Assembly (NCBI GenBank): GCA_026398275.1
Contig: JAPLTF010000018.1
Location: 1 to 64,000, forward strand
DNA length: 64,000 nt
Source of the DNA: Verrucomicrobiota bacterium
GTDB taxonomy: Bacteria > Verrucomicrobiota > Verrucomicrobiia > Chthoniobacterales > Terrimicrobiaceae
Direction: 5' to 3'
In this document: piece by piece, positions 33,780-42,897 of the stretch
How positions within the stretch are numbered: the first letter of the stretch is position 1
Layout: each line of letters opens with the position of its first letter
The notes under the pieces: model-generated
The model's database searches: none
The model's input: only the letters and a program-made list of their open reading frames with translations
Told to the model about the DNA's origin: nothing
Position numbers and translations under genes: made by a program

Positions 33780-35108
33780 ATGAAAAGATCCCTCGCTATT
33801 GTTGTTCTCGCCTCCGGTTTTGCGTTTGCCGGCGATGTCTCTTATCCCGTCGTCGGAACCGGGCAGTCCAAGTGCTACGACGATCAAAGTGAAATCCCTC
33901 CGCCGCAGCCCGGGCAGCCGTTCTTCGGGCAGGACGCCCAGCAGCACAGCCCGCAGGCTTCCTATGCGCTCGGTGCGGATGGCCGGACGGTTCAGGACAA
34001 AATCACCGGACTCACCTGGCAGCGGAGCCCGGACACGAATGGCGACGGCAAGCTCGACCGCAGCGACAAGCTGACATTGGCGCAGGCTCAGGCGTTGCCA
34101 GCGAAGCTCAACGCGGCGAAGTTCGGCGGGTTCGACGACTGGCGGCTGCCGTCGATCAAGGAACTGTATTCGCTCTTCGACGCGCGCGGGACCGATCCCA
34201 GCGGGCCATCCAATGCGGATACTTCCTCGCTCGCGCCGTTCATCGACACGAAGTTTTTCCAGTTCGCCTACGGGGACACGGGCAAAGGCGAGCGCGTCAT
34301 CGATTCCCAATACGCCTCGTCCACGAAGTATGTCGGCAAGGGAGCCCGCGGGTTCGACAAGCTCTTCGGCGTGAATTTCGCGGACGGACGGATCAAGGGA
34401 TACGACCTGTTCATGCCGGGCGGACGCGAGGAAAAGACATTTTTCGTGCAGTGCCTGCGAGGGAATTCCGGCTACGGGAAAAATGATTTTCACGACAGCG
34501 GCGACGGCACGGTCACCGACCGGGCCACCGGCCTGATGTGGTCGAAGGACGACAGCGGCACCGGCATGAACTGGCGCGACGCGCTCGCCCGGGTGGAAAA
34601 AATGAACGCGGAGAAATTTCTCGGCCACGGCGACTGGCGGCTCCCGGACGTGAAGGAATTGCAGAGCATCGTGGACTACTCGCGTTCGCCCGACACGACG
34701 GGTTCACCCGCGATCGACCCCGTCCTTCAATGCACGGCGATCACCAACGAGGACGGCAAGGCGGACTTCCCGTTCTACTGGTCGGCGACGACGCATGCCG
34801 GGCTCCATGGCGGCGGGGCCGCGATGTATGTGGCCTTCGGGCAGGCGGCGGGATGGATGTCTCCGCGCGCCCAGGCAGGCGGACCGCCGCCGGAACGGCC
34901 CGGCTTTCCGCCCGGCCCTCCGCCGCAGCAGGGGAACGAAGCCGGCCCCTATCACTTCGTCGATGTCCACGGCGCCGGCGCGCAGCGCAGCGATCCGAAG
35001 TCCGGCGATCCCGCGATGTTCCCGCACGGGCGCGGCCCGCAGGGAGACGTCATCCGCATCAACAACTTCATCCGCATCGTCCGAAATGTGGAGGGTTCTG
35101 CCCCATAA
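33780..35108 (+). CDS. secreted protein with two DUF1566 (Lcl C-terminal) domains
   Basis: A 442-aa protein. Signal peptide MKRSLAIVVLASGFAFAGDV. Two copies of the DUF1566 module are clear: TVQDKITGLTWQRSPDTNGD with FDDWRLPSIKELYSLFD, and GTVTDRATGLMWSKDD with HGDWRLPDVKELQSIVDYSR. A Gly/Pro-rich insert (GGPPPERPGFPPGPPPQQ) precedes the C-terminus. A good ribosome site (GGAG, 7 bp upstream) fixes ATG 33780. It follows the LTxxQ paralogue by 95 bp without its own box, so it may read from box 3. DUF1566 is a lectin-like adhesion-type fold of unknown ligand. Confidence 0.85.
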   Translation: MKRSLAIVVLASGFAFAGDVSYPVVGTGQSKCYDDQSEIPPPQPGQPFFGQDAQQHSPQASYALGADGRTVQDKITGLTWQRSPDTNGDGKLDRSDKLTLAQAQALPAKLNAAKFGGFDDWRLPSIKELYSLFDARGTDPSGPSNADTSSLAPFIDTKFFQFAYGDTGKGERVIDSQYASSTKYVGKGARGFDKLFGVNFADGRIKGYDLFMPGGREEKTFFVQCLRGNSGYGKNDFHDSGDGTVTDRATGLMWSKDDSGTGMNWRDALARVEKMNAEKFLGHGDWRLPDVKELQSIVDYSRSPDTTGSPAIDPVLQCTAITNEDGKADFPFYWSATTHAGLHGGGAAMYVAFGQAAGWMSPRAQAGGPPPERPGFPPGPPPQQGNEAGPYHFVDVHGAGAQRSDPKSGDPAMFPHGRGPQGDVIRINNFIRIVRNVEGSAP

Positions 35109-35116
35109 AAACAGCG

Positions 35117-36646
35117 ATGAACCCGCCATTCTTTGTAGAAAACACATCGTGGCATGGGCATCTTGCCCATGTCTTGCTGGATTGTTACGCATGGGCAGGA
35201 TGCCCATGCCACGGGAGCAGACCTTCCCGCAAACCTCTGATCGATGGTTTCTACCGGGTAGCCCCGTCACTGTTCGCTCTCATTATTCCACTCATTTTCC
35301 TGGCCGCAAGCCTTCCGCTCGCAGCGAAGCCGCCGAACTTTGTCGTCGTCCTTGGCGAAGGTCACGGATGGAGCAGCACGTCGGTGCAGATGGACGACGC
35401 CGTGCCCTCATCGAAGAGCGCGGACGTCGTCACACCGAACCTCGAAACTCTCGCGCAGGGCGGAATGCGGTTCGCGAATTTCTACGCGGCCTCGCCGCGA
35501 TGCACGCCATCGCGGGCCGCGATCTTCACCGGAAAGAGCCCGGCGGCATTGCACATGACATTTGTCGGCGAGGGAAAGGCGGACAACCGGGGAGCGGCGA
35601 ACGGCCGGGTCATCCCCCCCGACTGCTCGATCGAACTTCCCGCCGGAGAAACAACGATCGCCGAATTCCTGAAAGCGGACGGCTATGCGACCGCCCACTT
35701 CGGGAAATGGCATGTCGGGCGCGCGGACCCGTCGCTCCATGGGTTTGACGAAAGCGACGGCCCGACGAACAACGGCGGGCCGGAAAATGTCCCGCATCCC
35801 CATCCGAAGCAGCTCTTCGGAATGACCGAACGCGGCATGGATTTCATGGCCCGCCAGGTCAAGGCCGGCAAGCCGTTCTACCTCCAGCTCTCGCACTACG
35901 CGTTCCGGCACGCGGAGGGCGGCAGGCGGGAAGCGGCGAAGCCCGAAGATTCTGCATCGCAGGATCCCGCCCAGGCGGAGGCCGACCTCGATGTCGCGTT
36001 CGGGGTGCTTCTAAAAAAACTCGCCGGGCTCGGCATCGCGGCCAACACCTACGTCATCTTCACGACCGATCACGGCTCGCCGGGAAGGAACCCTCCGCTG
36101 GCCGGAGGCAAGGGAACGGTTTCCGAGGGCGGGCTGCGCGTGCCGTTCATCATCCGCGGGCCGGGGATCCAGCCCGGCACATGCTCGCATGTCCGGGCGG
36201 AGGACGAGGACATTTTTCCAACGATCGCCGCGCTCGCGGGCATCACGCGGGCGCTGCCAGTGGGCATCGAAGGCAGCAGCCTGACCGCCGTTCTCCACGA
36301 CGCGGACAAGGGCGTGGTGAAGCGCCCGCGCGAGGAGTTCGTCGTCCACTTTCCGCACTACGACAAAGATTCCGCCGGCCCGGCGTCTGCGATCCTGCTG
36401 GGCGATTTCAAGCTCGTCCGCATTTACGAGACCGGCGCGCTGCGGCTCTACAACATCGCGCAGGATCCCGGCGAACGCCGCGACCTCGCCGCCGAAATGC
36501 CGGAAAAATCCAAGGAACTGAATGCGCGGCTCACCGCCTACCTCGATTCCGTCCGCGCCCAGATGCCGGTCCCGAATCCGAATTACGATCCCTCGAAGCC
36601 GGCGGACGCCCCGCGCGGCGGCGGAAAAGGAAGGCCGCAGTCATGA
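35117..36646 (+). CDS. exported sulfatase of a variant subfamily
   Basis: About 509 aa. The core matches type I sulfatases: FYAASPRCTPSRAAIFTGK with the formylglycine Cys129 in C-x-P-S-R, HFGKWHVGRADP, FTTDHGSPGRNPPLAGGKGT and EGGLRVPFIIRGPG. The first metal-binding motif, normally an Asp pair in LxxDDxG, reads VVVLGEGHGWSST, so both Asp are absent; a subfamily of this type exists in Planctomycetes. No maturase is adjacent. The start is uncertain: ATG 35117 makes the first 36 residues run through a palindromic repeat, ahead of the real signal segment (SLFALIIPLIFLAASLPLAA). A non-ATG start after the repeat is possible. Confidence 0.8.
   Translation: MNPPFFVENTSWHGHLAHVLLDCYAWAGCPCHGSRPSRKPLIDGFYRVAPSLFALIIPLIFLAASLPLAAKPPNFVVVLGEGHGWSSTSVQMDDAVPSSKSADVVTPNLETLAQGGMRFANFYAASPRCTPSRAAIFTGKSPAALHMTFVGEGKADNRGAANGRVIPPDCSIELPAGETTIAEFLKADGYATAHFGKWHVGRADPSLHGFDESDGPTNNGGPENVPHPHPKQLFGMTERGMDFMARQVKAGKPFYLQLSHYAFRHAEGGRREAAKPEDSASQDPAQAEADLDVAFGVLLKKLAGLGIAANTYVIFTTDHGSPGRNPPLAGGKGTVSEGGLRVPFIIRGPGIQPGTCSHVRAEDEDIFPTIAALAGITRALPVGIEGSSLTAVLHDADKGVVKRPREEFVVHFPHYDKDSAGPASAILLGDFKLVRIYETGALRLYNIAQDPGERRDLAAEMPEKSKELNARLTAYLDSVRAQMPVPNPNYDPSKPADAPRGGGKGRPQS
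35148..35213. repeat. inverted pair of palindromic repeats (family 3)
   Basis: Arms 35148-35171 and 35190-35213 are inverted copies differing at one of 24 positions. Each contains the hairpin CATGGGCA-TCT-TGCCCATG or its near copy. The pair lies in frame with the 5' end of the sulfatase, so it would encode HGHLAHVLLDCYAWAGCPCH if the ATG at 35117 is used. Confidence 0.85.
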
Positions 36647-36665
36647 ACTGGAAAAAACAGAAGAG

Positions 36666-36793
36666 GCCCGCGAATAACGCAAAAGGACGCGAATGAGAGG
36701 GCTTTGGAACTTGCCGGATTCAAACTGCGGGGGATTCCGTAATTCTGCCTGTCTGCCCGAATATATTCGCGTTCATTCGCGTAATTCGCGGGC
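36666..36793. repeat. inverted repeat with CGCGAAT units
   Basis: The left arm GCCCGCGAATAACGC... (36666-36696) and right arm ...GCGTAATTCGCGGGC (36766-36793) are inverted copies with a changed centre. Units of CGCGAAT-type sequence recur at about 10-11 bp within each arm. It fills the gap before the metallophosphatase gene. The organisation matches the CGCAGAT repeats at 54-59 kb although the core differs. Confidence 0.7.
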
Positions 36794-36809
36794 AAATGCC
36801 GGATTGAGA

Positions 36810-38216
36810 ATGCGGTTTTTGCTGTTCGCTTTGCTGGCGGTCGCGTTTGTTGCGCGAGCTGAGGACGCGCCTCCCGGACGCGCCGGCGGGCCGCGCATGC
36901 CGGCACAAGAATCGAGATGCAACGATGTGCCGGCCCATCCGTTCGACATCGTCCTCGGCCGGCCCGAAGCAGGTTCGGTCACGGCCAGCGTTCTTTGCTA
37001 CGCGGATGACAGAGGATTCATCGCCTACGGAACCGAACCGGGAAAACTCACCTCCAAGACGCCCGCTCAAACATTCAAAAATGGCGAGCCCGCAGAAATC
37101 GTATTGTCGGCGCTCAAGCCGGACACCCGATATTACTACGAGCTGCATCTCGGCCAAACCGTTAGCCCGGAGTTTTCGTTCCAGACCGCGAGGCCGCCAG
37201 GCAAAGCCTTCACGTTCACGGTCACGGCGGACTCCCACCTCGACTCCAATACGGATCCCGCCACCTACCAAAACACCCTCGCCAACGCGCTCGCGGACAA
37301 GCCGGATTTTCACGTCGACCTCGGCGATACTTTCATGAGCGAAAAGCACGGGAACCGCGAAGCCGCCGCCAAACAATACCTCGCCCAGCGCTACTATTTC
37401 GGACGGCTCTGCGGCTCCGCGCCGCTGTTTTTCGTGCTCGGAAACCACGACGGAGAAAGCCTGCGCGGGCGGGGCGACGAAGGCCTTGCCGTCTGGTCGG
37501 CCCTTACGCGCAAGCGCTATTTTCCAAATCCCGTTCCCGACAAATTCTACTCGGGCGACGGATTCCAGCAGGCCGAAGCCGGCCTGCTGCAGGACTACTA
37601 TGCGTGGGAATGGGGCGACGCCCTCTTCGTTGTGCTCGATCCGTTTTGGTTTACGCAAAAGGGACACGGCCGCGGCGACAACTGGAGGCGCTCGCTCGGC
37701 ATCGACCAATACCTGTGGCTCAAGCGCACGCTTGAAGCCAGCCGCGCCAAATTCAAATTCGTCTTCATCCACCATCTCGTTGGTGGAGCCGACGACCAAT
37801 GCCGCGGCGGCGCGGAAGCGGCGCCGTTCTATGAATGGGGAGGAAAGAACGCCGACGGCTCCGACGGCTTCGCGCAGAACCGCCCCGGCTGGCCCGCGCC
37901 GATCCACGAGCTTCTGAAGAAGAACCATGTCTCCATCGTGTTCCACGGCCACGACCACCTCTACGCGAAACAGGACCTCGACGGGATCGTTTACCAGGAA
38001 GTCCCGCAGCCCGGCTGCCCGGGCGACGGCAGGCCCCCGCGCTCGGCCGCCGATTACGGCTACGCAAGCGGCACCATCCTCGGAAGCTCAGGATACATGC
38101 GTATCACCGTCTCGCCGCAAGCAACCGAGGTTGGTTATGTCCGCTCCATTTTACCAAAGGATGAAGCCGGAGCGCTCCAAAACGGATCACTCGCGGACCA
38201 TTACAAGCTCCGGTGA
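36810..38216 (+). CDS. exported purple-acid-phosphatase-like metallophosphoesterase
   Basis: A 468-aa protein with signal peptide MRFLLFALLAVAFVARAEDA. A fibronectin-III-like N-terminal domain (ADDRGFIAYGTEPGKLTSKT, IVLSALKPDTRYYYELHLG) precedes the catalytic domain. Metal ligands are seen in order: TADSHLD, VDLGDTF, VLGNHDGES, FIHHLVGGA and FHGHDHLYA. This is the classic dinuclear metallophosphatase set. The region after the signal peptide is Gly/Pro-rich (PPGRAGGPRMP). ATG 36810 fits the signal peptide; 39 extra codons upstream run through an inverted repeat. It lies 163 bp after the sulfatase and is convergent with the large membrane-protein gene. Confidence 0.87.
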   Translation: MRFLLFALLAVAFVARAEDAPPGRAGGPRMPAQESRCNDVPAHPFDIVLGRPEAGSVTASVLCYADDRGFIAYGTEPGKLTSKTPAQTFKNGEPAEIVLSALKPDTRYYYELHLGQTVSPEFSFQTARPPGKAFTFTVTADSHLDSNTDPATYQNTLANALADKPDFHVDLGDTFMSEKHGNREAAAKQYLAQRYYFGRLCGSAPLFFVLGNHDGESLRGRGDEGLAVWSALTRKRYFPNPVPDKFYSGDGFQQAEAGLLQDYYAWEWGDALFVVLDPFWFTQKGHGRGDNWRRSLGIDQYLWLKRTLEASRAKFKFVFIHHLVGGADDQCRGGAEAAPFYEWGGKNADGSDGFAQNRPGWPAPIHELLKKNHVSIVFHGHDHLYAKQDLDGIVYQEVPQPGCPGDGRPPRSAADYGYASGTILGSSGYMRITVSPQATEVGYVRSILPKDEAGALQNGSLADHYKLR

Positions 38217-38225
38217 CCAAACCTG

Positions 38226-41200
38226 CTACGCCGGCGGGTCAAGCGGCGGCGGGACGGGCGTCGTCTTCTTCGACCAACCCCGGAAGCACCCGCCTGTGCT
38301 GAAGCGCACCCATGCGAGGCGCAGCCAGCGGAGCAGTGAGGCCGCCAGCCACAACGCCCAGGCCAGCATGAGCAGTCGGAACCACCAGATCGAAACCGAC
38401 AGACAACCGGGCTGCGGAAGGATCTCGCCACACCGGGCCTGATACCAGCGCAGCGCGCTGCGCGTTGATCCGTTGCCGGCGATGAACATCTCGGGATTTC
38501 CCAGAAGCCCCTCGGCTACGACCGCCACGAAGACCCCCAGCGCAATGGCAGTCAGCGCGATCAGCACCACCTGCAATAAATTGAATCCCCACGTCGGCAG
38601 GCGGATGAACGAATCCGTTCCGCGCCACGAGAGATAAAACAGCCAGCCGACCACGAGCAGCGCCGCAGGCAGCGGCACCTGAGTGAGCCCGATCCCGAGG
38701 AGCATCCACTCAGCAATTCCCAGCGGGGAAAATACGAGCCGGCCAAGCATCCAGGCCGCAAGGAGCGAACAGGCCAGCACGGTCCAGAACCGCACCGCCG
38801 GCCCCCGCAGCGGACCATCTGCCCACAGAACCCAGCGGCTGTCGGGGATATTGATCACGGTGTTGATGTTCGCGCTGCCGACCGGAAGCTTCACCTCCTC
38901 GACGCGCGAGCGGATCCCCGACGGCGCGTTGGTTTTCCATTCGACCTGAACGGCCTGCTCGCCCGGACGGAGCGGGACGATCAGGTTGCGCGAATCCATC
39001 CTCGCGGGAATGGCGGCCCCGTTCAGCGTGAGCGAGGTGACCTCCGCATCGGTGGGCAGCGTGATCGAAAAATCCTCTCCCAGACTGCAGCGCAGGCCGA
39101 GGCTCAATACCGAGGTCATCTGCCGCATGCCGGGCGTGACCTCGTGCGTGGCTTTTTCCACGGTGACGGTCGCCCCCGGAATCGCCTCCGGACGGCTGAT
39201 CCCGAGCTTCACGCTTTCGCCCGGCCAGGGATGCCACACAGGCACGAGGTCCGGATTGCCGGGTTCAAACACGGGCGCAAGACCGGATATCGAAACATTC
39301 CAGACAGGCGATGCAACAAGCTGCCAGACTTCAACCCAGGAATCCGCGGCGCCCGCGGCGAGAGACAGCGACGCAGAAGGGCTCAGCTCGCTCTCCCACT
39401 GAAACGCCTCCTGCTGGGCACCGAGCCGGACCTCGATGAGCCCGTCCTTGATTTGTGCGTTCGAGGTCAGCACATTCTCGCCCTCGAGCAGCGGAACGCG
39501 CAGCGCGATCGCCTTGCCGCCGGGCGAGAGCCGGGTCACCGTCGTGCGCACCTGCCAGACCAAGCCGAGCTCGATCCGGCGTTCGACCGAGGCCAGCGCC
39601 GTGAAATCCTGCCGGTCGTAGGCGGCCTCGCCGGGGGTTGATTTCAGGATCTTCGTGAAAAACACCTGCTGGTCCGGAACGCCTTCCGCAGAAACGCCGT
39701 TGACCGTCCACTCAGGCGCCTCGATGACCACCGAGCGCGGCTTGAGAAGAAACGTCCACTCCCAGTCCGGCACATCGGAGAGCAGGCCCGTCACCTTCAC
39801 CTGGTGCACCCCCTGCGGCACGGGAATCCAAAGGTAGCCATCATCGCGGCGCAACGCGGCCGCTGGCTTTCCATCGAGCAGAACCGATCCCGGCGACCAT
39901 GCGGGCAGGCGTCCGGGAAGCGGCACTGCAACGGCAATCGTGGCATTGACCTCGACGTCCATCTCCATGCGGTTGCCCGCGAGTCGCAACGTCGCGCGTG
40001 GAATCGCGGCGGCATTGGGATACGCATCGGAATTCTCCGTGAGCCGGGTGCGCAGAGTGTTGAGTAGCTGCTCGTCCGGCAGCTGGGCATTCGCCGTGGG
40101 TAGAAAAATCAGGAATGCCAGCAGGGCAGCAGGCCGCCCCACGGACGGAACCGCCACGCGCCCCCCGCGCAGCAACAGCCCCGCAAGCCCGAGAACCAAC
40201 GCCACACGCAGGACCGCGAGCAGGCGCTCCAGAGCAATCGGCACCATGACCGGTCGGATGACCTGCGCCGCGGTCACCGGACCGTTCCATCCGAACGACA
40301 CGCTGCGCCATGTCCAGTCCGGAACCCCCGGGCCGGTTTGGATGCGTGCCTTCGTGTCGTAGGTGAGGTTTGACGTGTCTTTTGCTTTATCGGCTCGTCC
40401 CGCCACATTCCTTGACAAAAAATCATAGGAGGAATCACCGGCTACCGGGGCAGCGGGCATGGCCTCGGCGAGAGCCTGATTTGCAACCTCTCCCCGCAAA
40501 GCCACCGGAGCGTCCACAAGCGACGGATGCTCCATCTGCGGATAAATCGCCTGCTGGATCTGGCGGGAGGCGAACGGAACAACGATGAAAATGAAGGCGG
40601 CGATGATGATCCATTTTCCTGCGAGGAGGATCCGTCTCCCCCAGCCTCCCCTGACGACGCGCAACAGCGCGAGCGGGATCAGCAGCCAGAGCCAGATGTA
40701 GCGCGGGGCGCAGGGCTCGTGGTAGGCAAGGCCGAAGGCGACAAAGGCAAGGACCGCCACCCGCCAGCCCCAGAGCTTCCCAACGGCGAGAGAGAAAATC
40801 AGGAGCAGAAAAAGATCGAGGAGCGTCCAGGCAGTCAGCCAGTCGCCCTGGACCCAATCCGCGCCGAAGAGCGCGAACAGCCGCCATCCGGGAGGAAGGT
40901 TCAATGTCACGCGGAGCGCGTCGGCATCGGTCTGCCATCCGCTCGCGGAGATTTTTCCGGTGCGCTCCATGCGGCCCGTCGCCTCGAGGTTGACCGCCCG
41001 GGAACGGATCTCCACACCCGGGGCATCATTCACCGGGCTGCGCGTGATCAACTGCCCGCTGCCATCGCTGCGCACGGATCCGAGGTCCTGTCCTTTGGTG
41101 ACATCGAGCCTCCAGATTTCCTGCATCTGCCCGGTGAGCCGGTCGCGAAATGTGAAAGCCTTTCCATCTTCGTCGAGCCACCACTCGCGGGCAATGCTCA

Positions 41201-42242
41201 GCCCCGCGGGCTTCTGCAGCCCCATACCGCGCATGCGCTCGTCGATGCGGAACGGGGTCGACGTGTCCCAGCGGTAAACCGGGAGCTCGCGCCACTGCTC
41301 GGGAAAGGCAATCTGCGAAACATCCACCGACGGGCTTCCGACGATCTCGACCATGCGGAAATCCGGGCGCGAACGGAACGCGATCAGCTCGTCCGCCGCT
41401 GCGGGTTCGATGCCGGGCGCAAAACCGAATTCCTTCGGGTTATCGAGCCGGAACGCAGAAAATTTCACCGTCCACTTTCCCGGGCGCACCTGCGCCTTCA
41501 TCCGCCCGTCCTCGTCCACGGCCACAGGAATCGGCCCTTCGAGCGAGGCCAGCTTCCAGCCCTGCGGCAGCACGGCGCCCAGCGCCTCCTCGCGGCTTTT
41601 GCCGGAGACGATCAGCTCGACCTCGCCGCGCAGCCAGAGCGGGATCCCGTCCTCGAGCTCAGCGAAGAGCTTCACGGAAAGAAAGTCCTTGTCGGCCTCG
41701 CCGCTCGAGGCATTGCGCTCGAGCCAGAGCTGGCCGGAGGCGTCCCAGAGCGGGTTCTCAACCGGCTTGCCGTCGAGCGTGAGCGTGATGATTCCGACCG
41801 ACACCGGAAGCGCGAGCTTCTGCGGGATCTTTTTCCACTCGATCCCGCCCTCGATCCGGTGGATCCCCGGCTGAAGCTTGACCTCCGGGCGCCCGTCGTG
41901 TTCGACCACCGCCACCGCCGCCCCGTCGGACTTCACACCCTGCGGCCAATGGCCGCCACCTCCCGGAAGCGGAACCCACGACTCGCTGAACACCGATACC
42001 GAAAAATCAAATCGCGCGCCGGTCGTTCCCACGTCGAGCGAGAGCTTCGACGGCCAGAGGCACAGGTGCTTGTCCGCATCATTATACGGAGTCGGGCAGG
42101 GGCGGTGATCCTGCCCCCAGAGCACCCATCCCTCCCATGCGCGGAGCGGCTCGGGTATCCGGGGGTCGGAAGATGTTGCGGCGGATACCACACCGCAAGC
42201 CGCCAGGAGGATCAGAACCGGTGAAAAAACGGAGAGTTTCAT
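38226..42242 (-). CDS. very large multi-domain membrane protein, function unknown
   Basis: A 1338-aa protein. It has a lipoprotein-like or cleavable signal (MKLSVFSPVLILLAACGVVS). About 430 residues of beta-rich extracytoplasmic domain follow (for example YRWDTSTPFRIDERMRGMGL). A group of four or five membrane helices lies near 460-560 and another near 670-715. A second extracytoplasmic beta-rich part is followed by C-terminal helices from about 1160 onward. The Cys in LAAC could be a lipobox. I recognise no named family; similar giant proteins occur beside envelope genes. No partner is adjacent: it is convergent with the metallophosphatase and divergent from the transposase. ATG 42242 gives the signal sequence directly. 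Confidence 0.75.
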   Translation of the reverse strand: MKLSVFSPVLILLAACGVVSAATSSDPRIPEPLRAWEGWVLWGQDHRPCPTPYNDADKHLCLWPSKLSLDVGTTGARFDFSVSVFSESWVPLPGGGGHWPQGVKSDGAAVAVVEHDGRPEVKLQPGIHRIEGGIEWKKIPQKLALPVSVGIITLTLDGKPVENPLWDASGQLWLERNASSGEADKDFLSVKLFAELEDGIPLWLRGEVELIVSGKSREEALGAVLPQGWKLASLEGPIPVAVDEDGRMKAQVRPGKWTVKFSAFRLDNPKEFGFAPGIEPAAADELIAFRSRPDFRMVEIVGSPSVDVSQIAFPEQWRELPVYRWDTSTPFRIDERMRGMGLQKPAGLSIAREWWLDEDGKAFTFRDRLTGQMQEIWRLDVTKGQDLGSVRSDGSGQLITRSPVNDAPGVEIRSRAVNLEATGRMERTGKISASGWQTDADALRVTLNLPPGWRLFALFGADWVQGDWLTAWTLLDLFLLLIFSLAVGKLWGWRVAVLAFVAFGLAYHEPCAPRYIWLWLLIPLALLRVVRGGWGRRILLAGKWIIIAAFIFIVVPFASRQIQQAIYPQMEHPSLVDAPVALRGEVANQALAEAMPAAPVAGDSSYDFLSRNVAGRADKAKDTSNLTYDTKARIQTGPGVPDWTWRSVSFGWNGPVTAAQVIRPVMVPIALERLLAVLRVALVLGLAGLLLRGGRVAVPSVGRPAALLAFLIFLPTANAQLPDEQLLNTLRTRLTENSDAYPNAAAIPRATLRLAGNRMEMDVEVNATIAVAVPLPGRLPAWSPGSVLLDGKPAAALRRDDGYLWIPVPQGVHQVKVTGLLSDVPDWEWTFLLKPRSVVIEAPEWTVNGVSAEGVPDQQVFFTKILKSTPGEAAYDRQDFTALASVERRIELGLVWQVRTTVTRLSPGGKAIALRVPLLEGENVLTSNAQIKDGLIEVRLGAQQEAFQWESELSPSASLSLAAGAADSWVEVWQLVASPVWNVSISGLAPVFEPGNPDLVPVWHPWPGESVKLGISRPEAIPGATVTVEKATHEVTPGMRQMTSVLSLGLRCSLGEDFSITLPTDAEVTSLTLNGAAIPARMDSRNLIVPLRPGEQAVQVEWKTNAPSGIRSRVEEVKLPVGSANINTVINIPDSRWVLWADGPLRGPAVRFWTVLACSLLAAWMLGRLVFSPLGIAEWMLLGIGLTQVPLPAALLVVGWLFYLSWRGTDSFIRLPTWGFNLLQVVLIALTAIALGVFVAVVAEGLLGNPEMFIAGNGSTRSALRWYQARCGEILPQPGCLSVSIWWFRLLMLAWALWLAASLLRWLRLAWVRFSTGGCFRGWSKKTTPVPPPLDPPA

Positions 42243-42307
42243 GGCCCCGACATTGAACATCCCCCAGAGTCCAGATGCCAGTGGAATTTCCGCTTCGTCA
42301 CGCGACT

Positions 42308-42331
42308 GCAGCAGCGCCCGTGTCGGGCGCT
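42308..42331 (+). repeat. single REP palindrome (family 1) upstream of the RAYT gene
   Basis: GCAGC followed by AGCGCCCG-TGT-CGGGCGCT, an 8-bp stem with a 3-nt loop. It is the same REP type as at 8762, 42898 and 42948, and lies 70 bp before the assigned RAYT start. Confidence 0.8.
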
Positions 42332-42400
42332 TGGATTTCAGACCGCTTCAGTGTATTCTTTCATTGCCTGTCGCGGCATTCGTTCGACAGACATTTCCGT

Positions 42401-42859
42401 ATGTTGCGAAGATTCCCAAGCCGGCCGCCACGTTTGACGCTTTTTCAAAATGTGCACCCATTTTATTTCATCACCTTCAACACACGTCATCGGAAACCGG
42501 CATTGGCAAACGACTCCATCCACCAGGCATTTTTGCAGTTTTGCCTTCGCGCGGAGTCGGAGCATGCCATTGCTGTCGGACGATATGTCATCATGCCGGA
42601 TCACATTCATTTTTTTGTTTTTCTTCCTGATCAGGGAATTCGCCTGTCCCGCTGGGTAGGTCAGCTCAAGCGGGCGATAGGGGTTTCATCTATCGACCCC
42701 TTTCAATGGCAGGAAGGATTCTTCGATCACATCTTACGCAGCGCGGAGAGCTACTCGCAAAAATGGGATTACGTGAGGCGTAATCCGGAGCGCGCAGGAT
42801 TGTGTGACAATGCGGATGATTGGCCATGGCAGGGGGAAATTGTGAGGGTTGAGTTCTGA
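42401..42859 (+). CDS. REP-associated tyrosine transposase (RAYT, Y1/HUH family)
   Basis: A 152-aa protein. PFYFITFNTRHR opens the Y1 fold. VIMPDHIHFFV (63-73) holds the HxH metal site (His68, His70). WDYVRRNPERAGLC (122-135) carries the candidate catalytic Tyr124. RAYTs nick and rejoin REP hairpins as single strands and are thought to spread REP and REPIN elements. Palindromic REPs flank the gene (42308-42331 and 42898-42971). The gene is AT-richer than its surroundings. ATG 42401 is chosen because the fold starts soon after; an ATG at 42275 would read through the upstream REP. Confidence 0.88.
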   Translation: MLRRFPSRPPRLTLFQNVHPFYFITFNTRHRKPALANDSIHQAFLQFCLRAESEHAIAVGRYVIMPDHIHFFVFLPDQGIRLSRWVGQLKRAIGVSSIDPFQWQEGFFDHILRSAESYSQKWDYVRRNPERAGLCDNADDWPWQGEIVRVEF

Positions 42860-42897
42860 GGAGGGAGAATGTCGAATTTGTATAGCTATCCTCCGGC

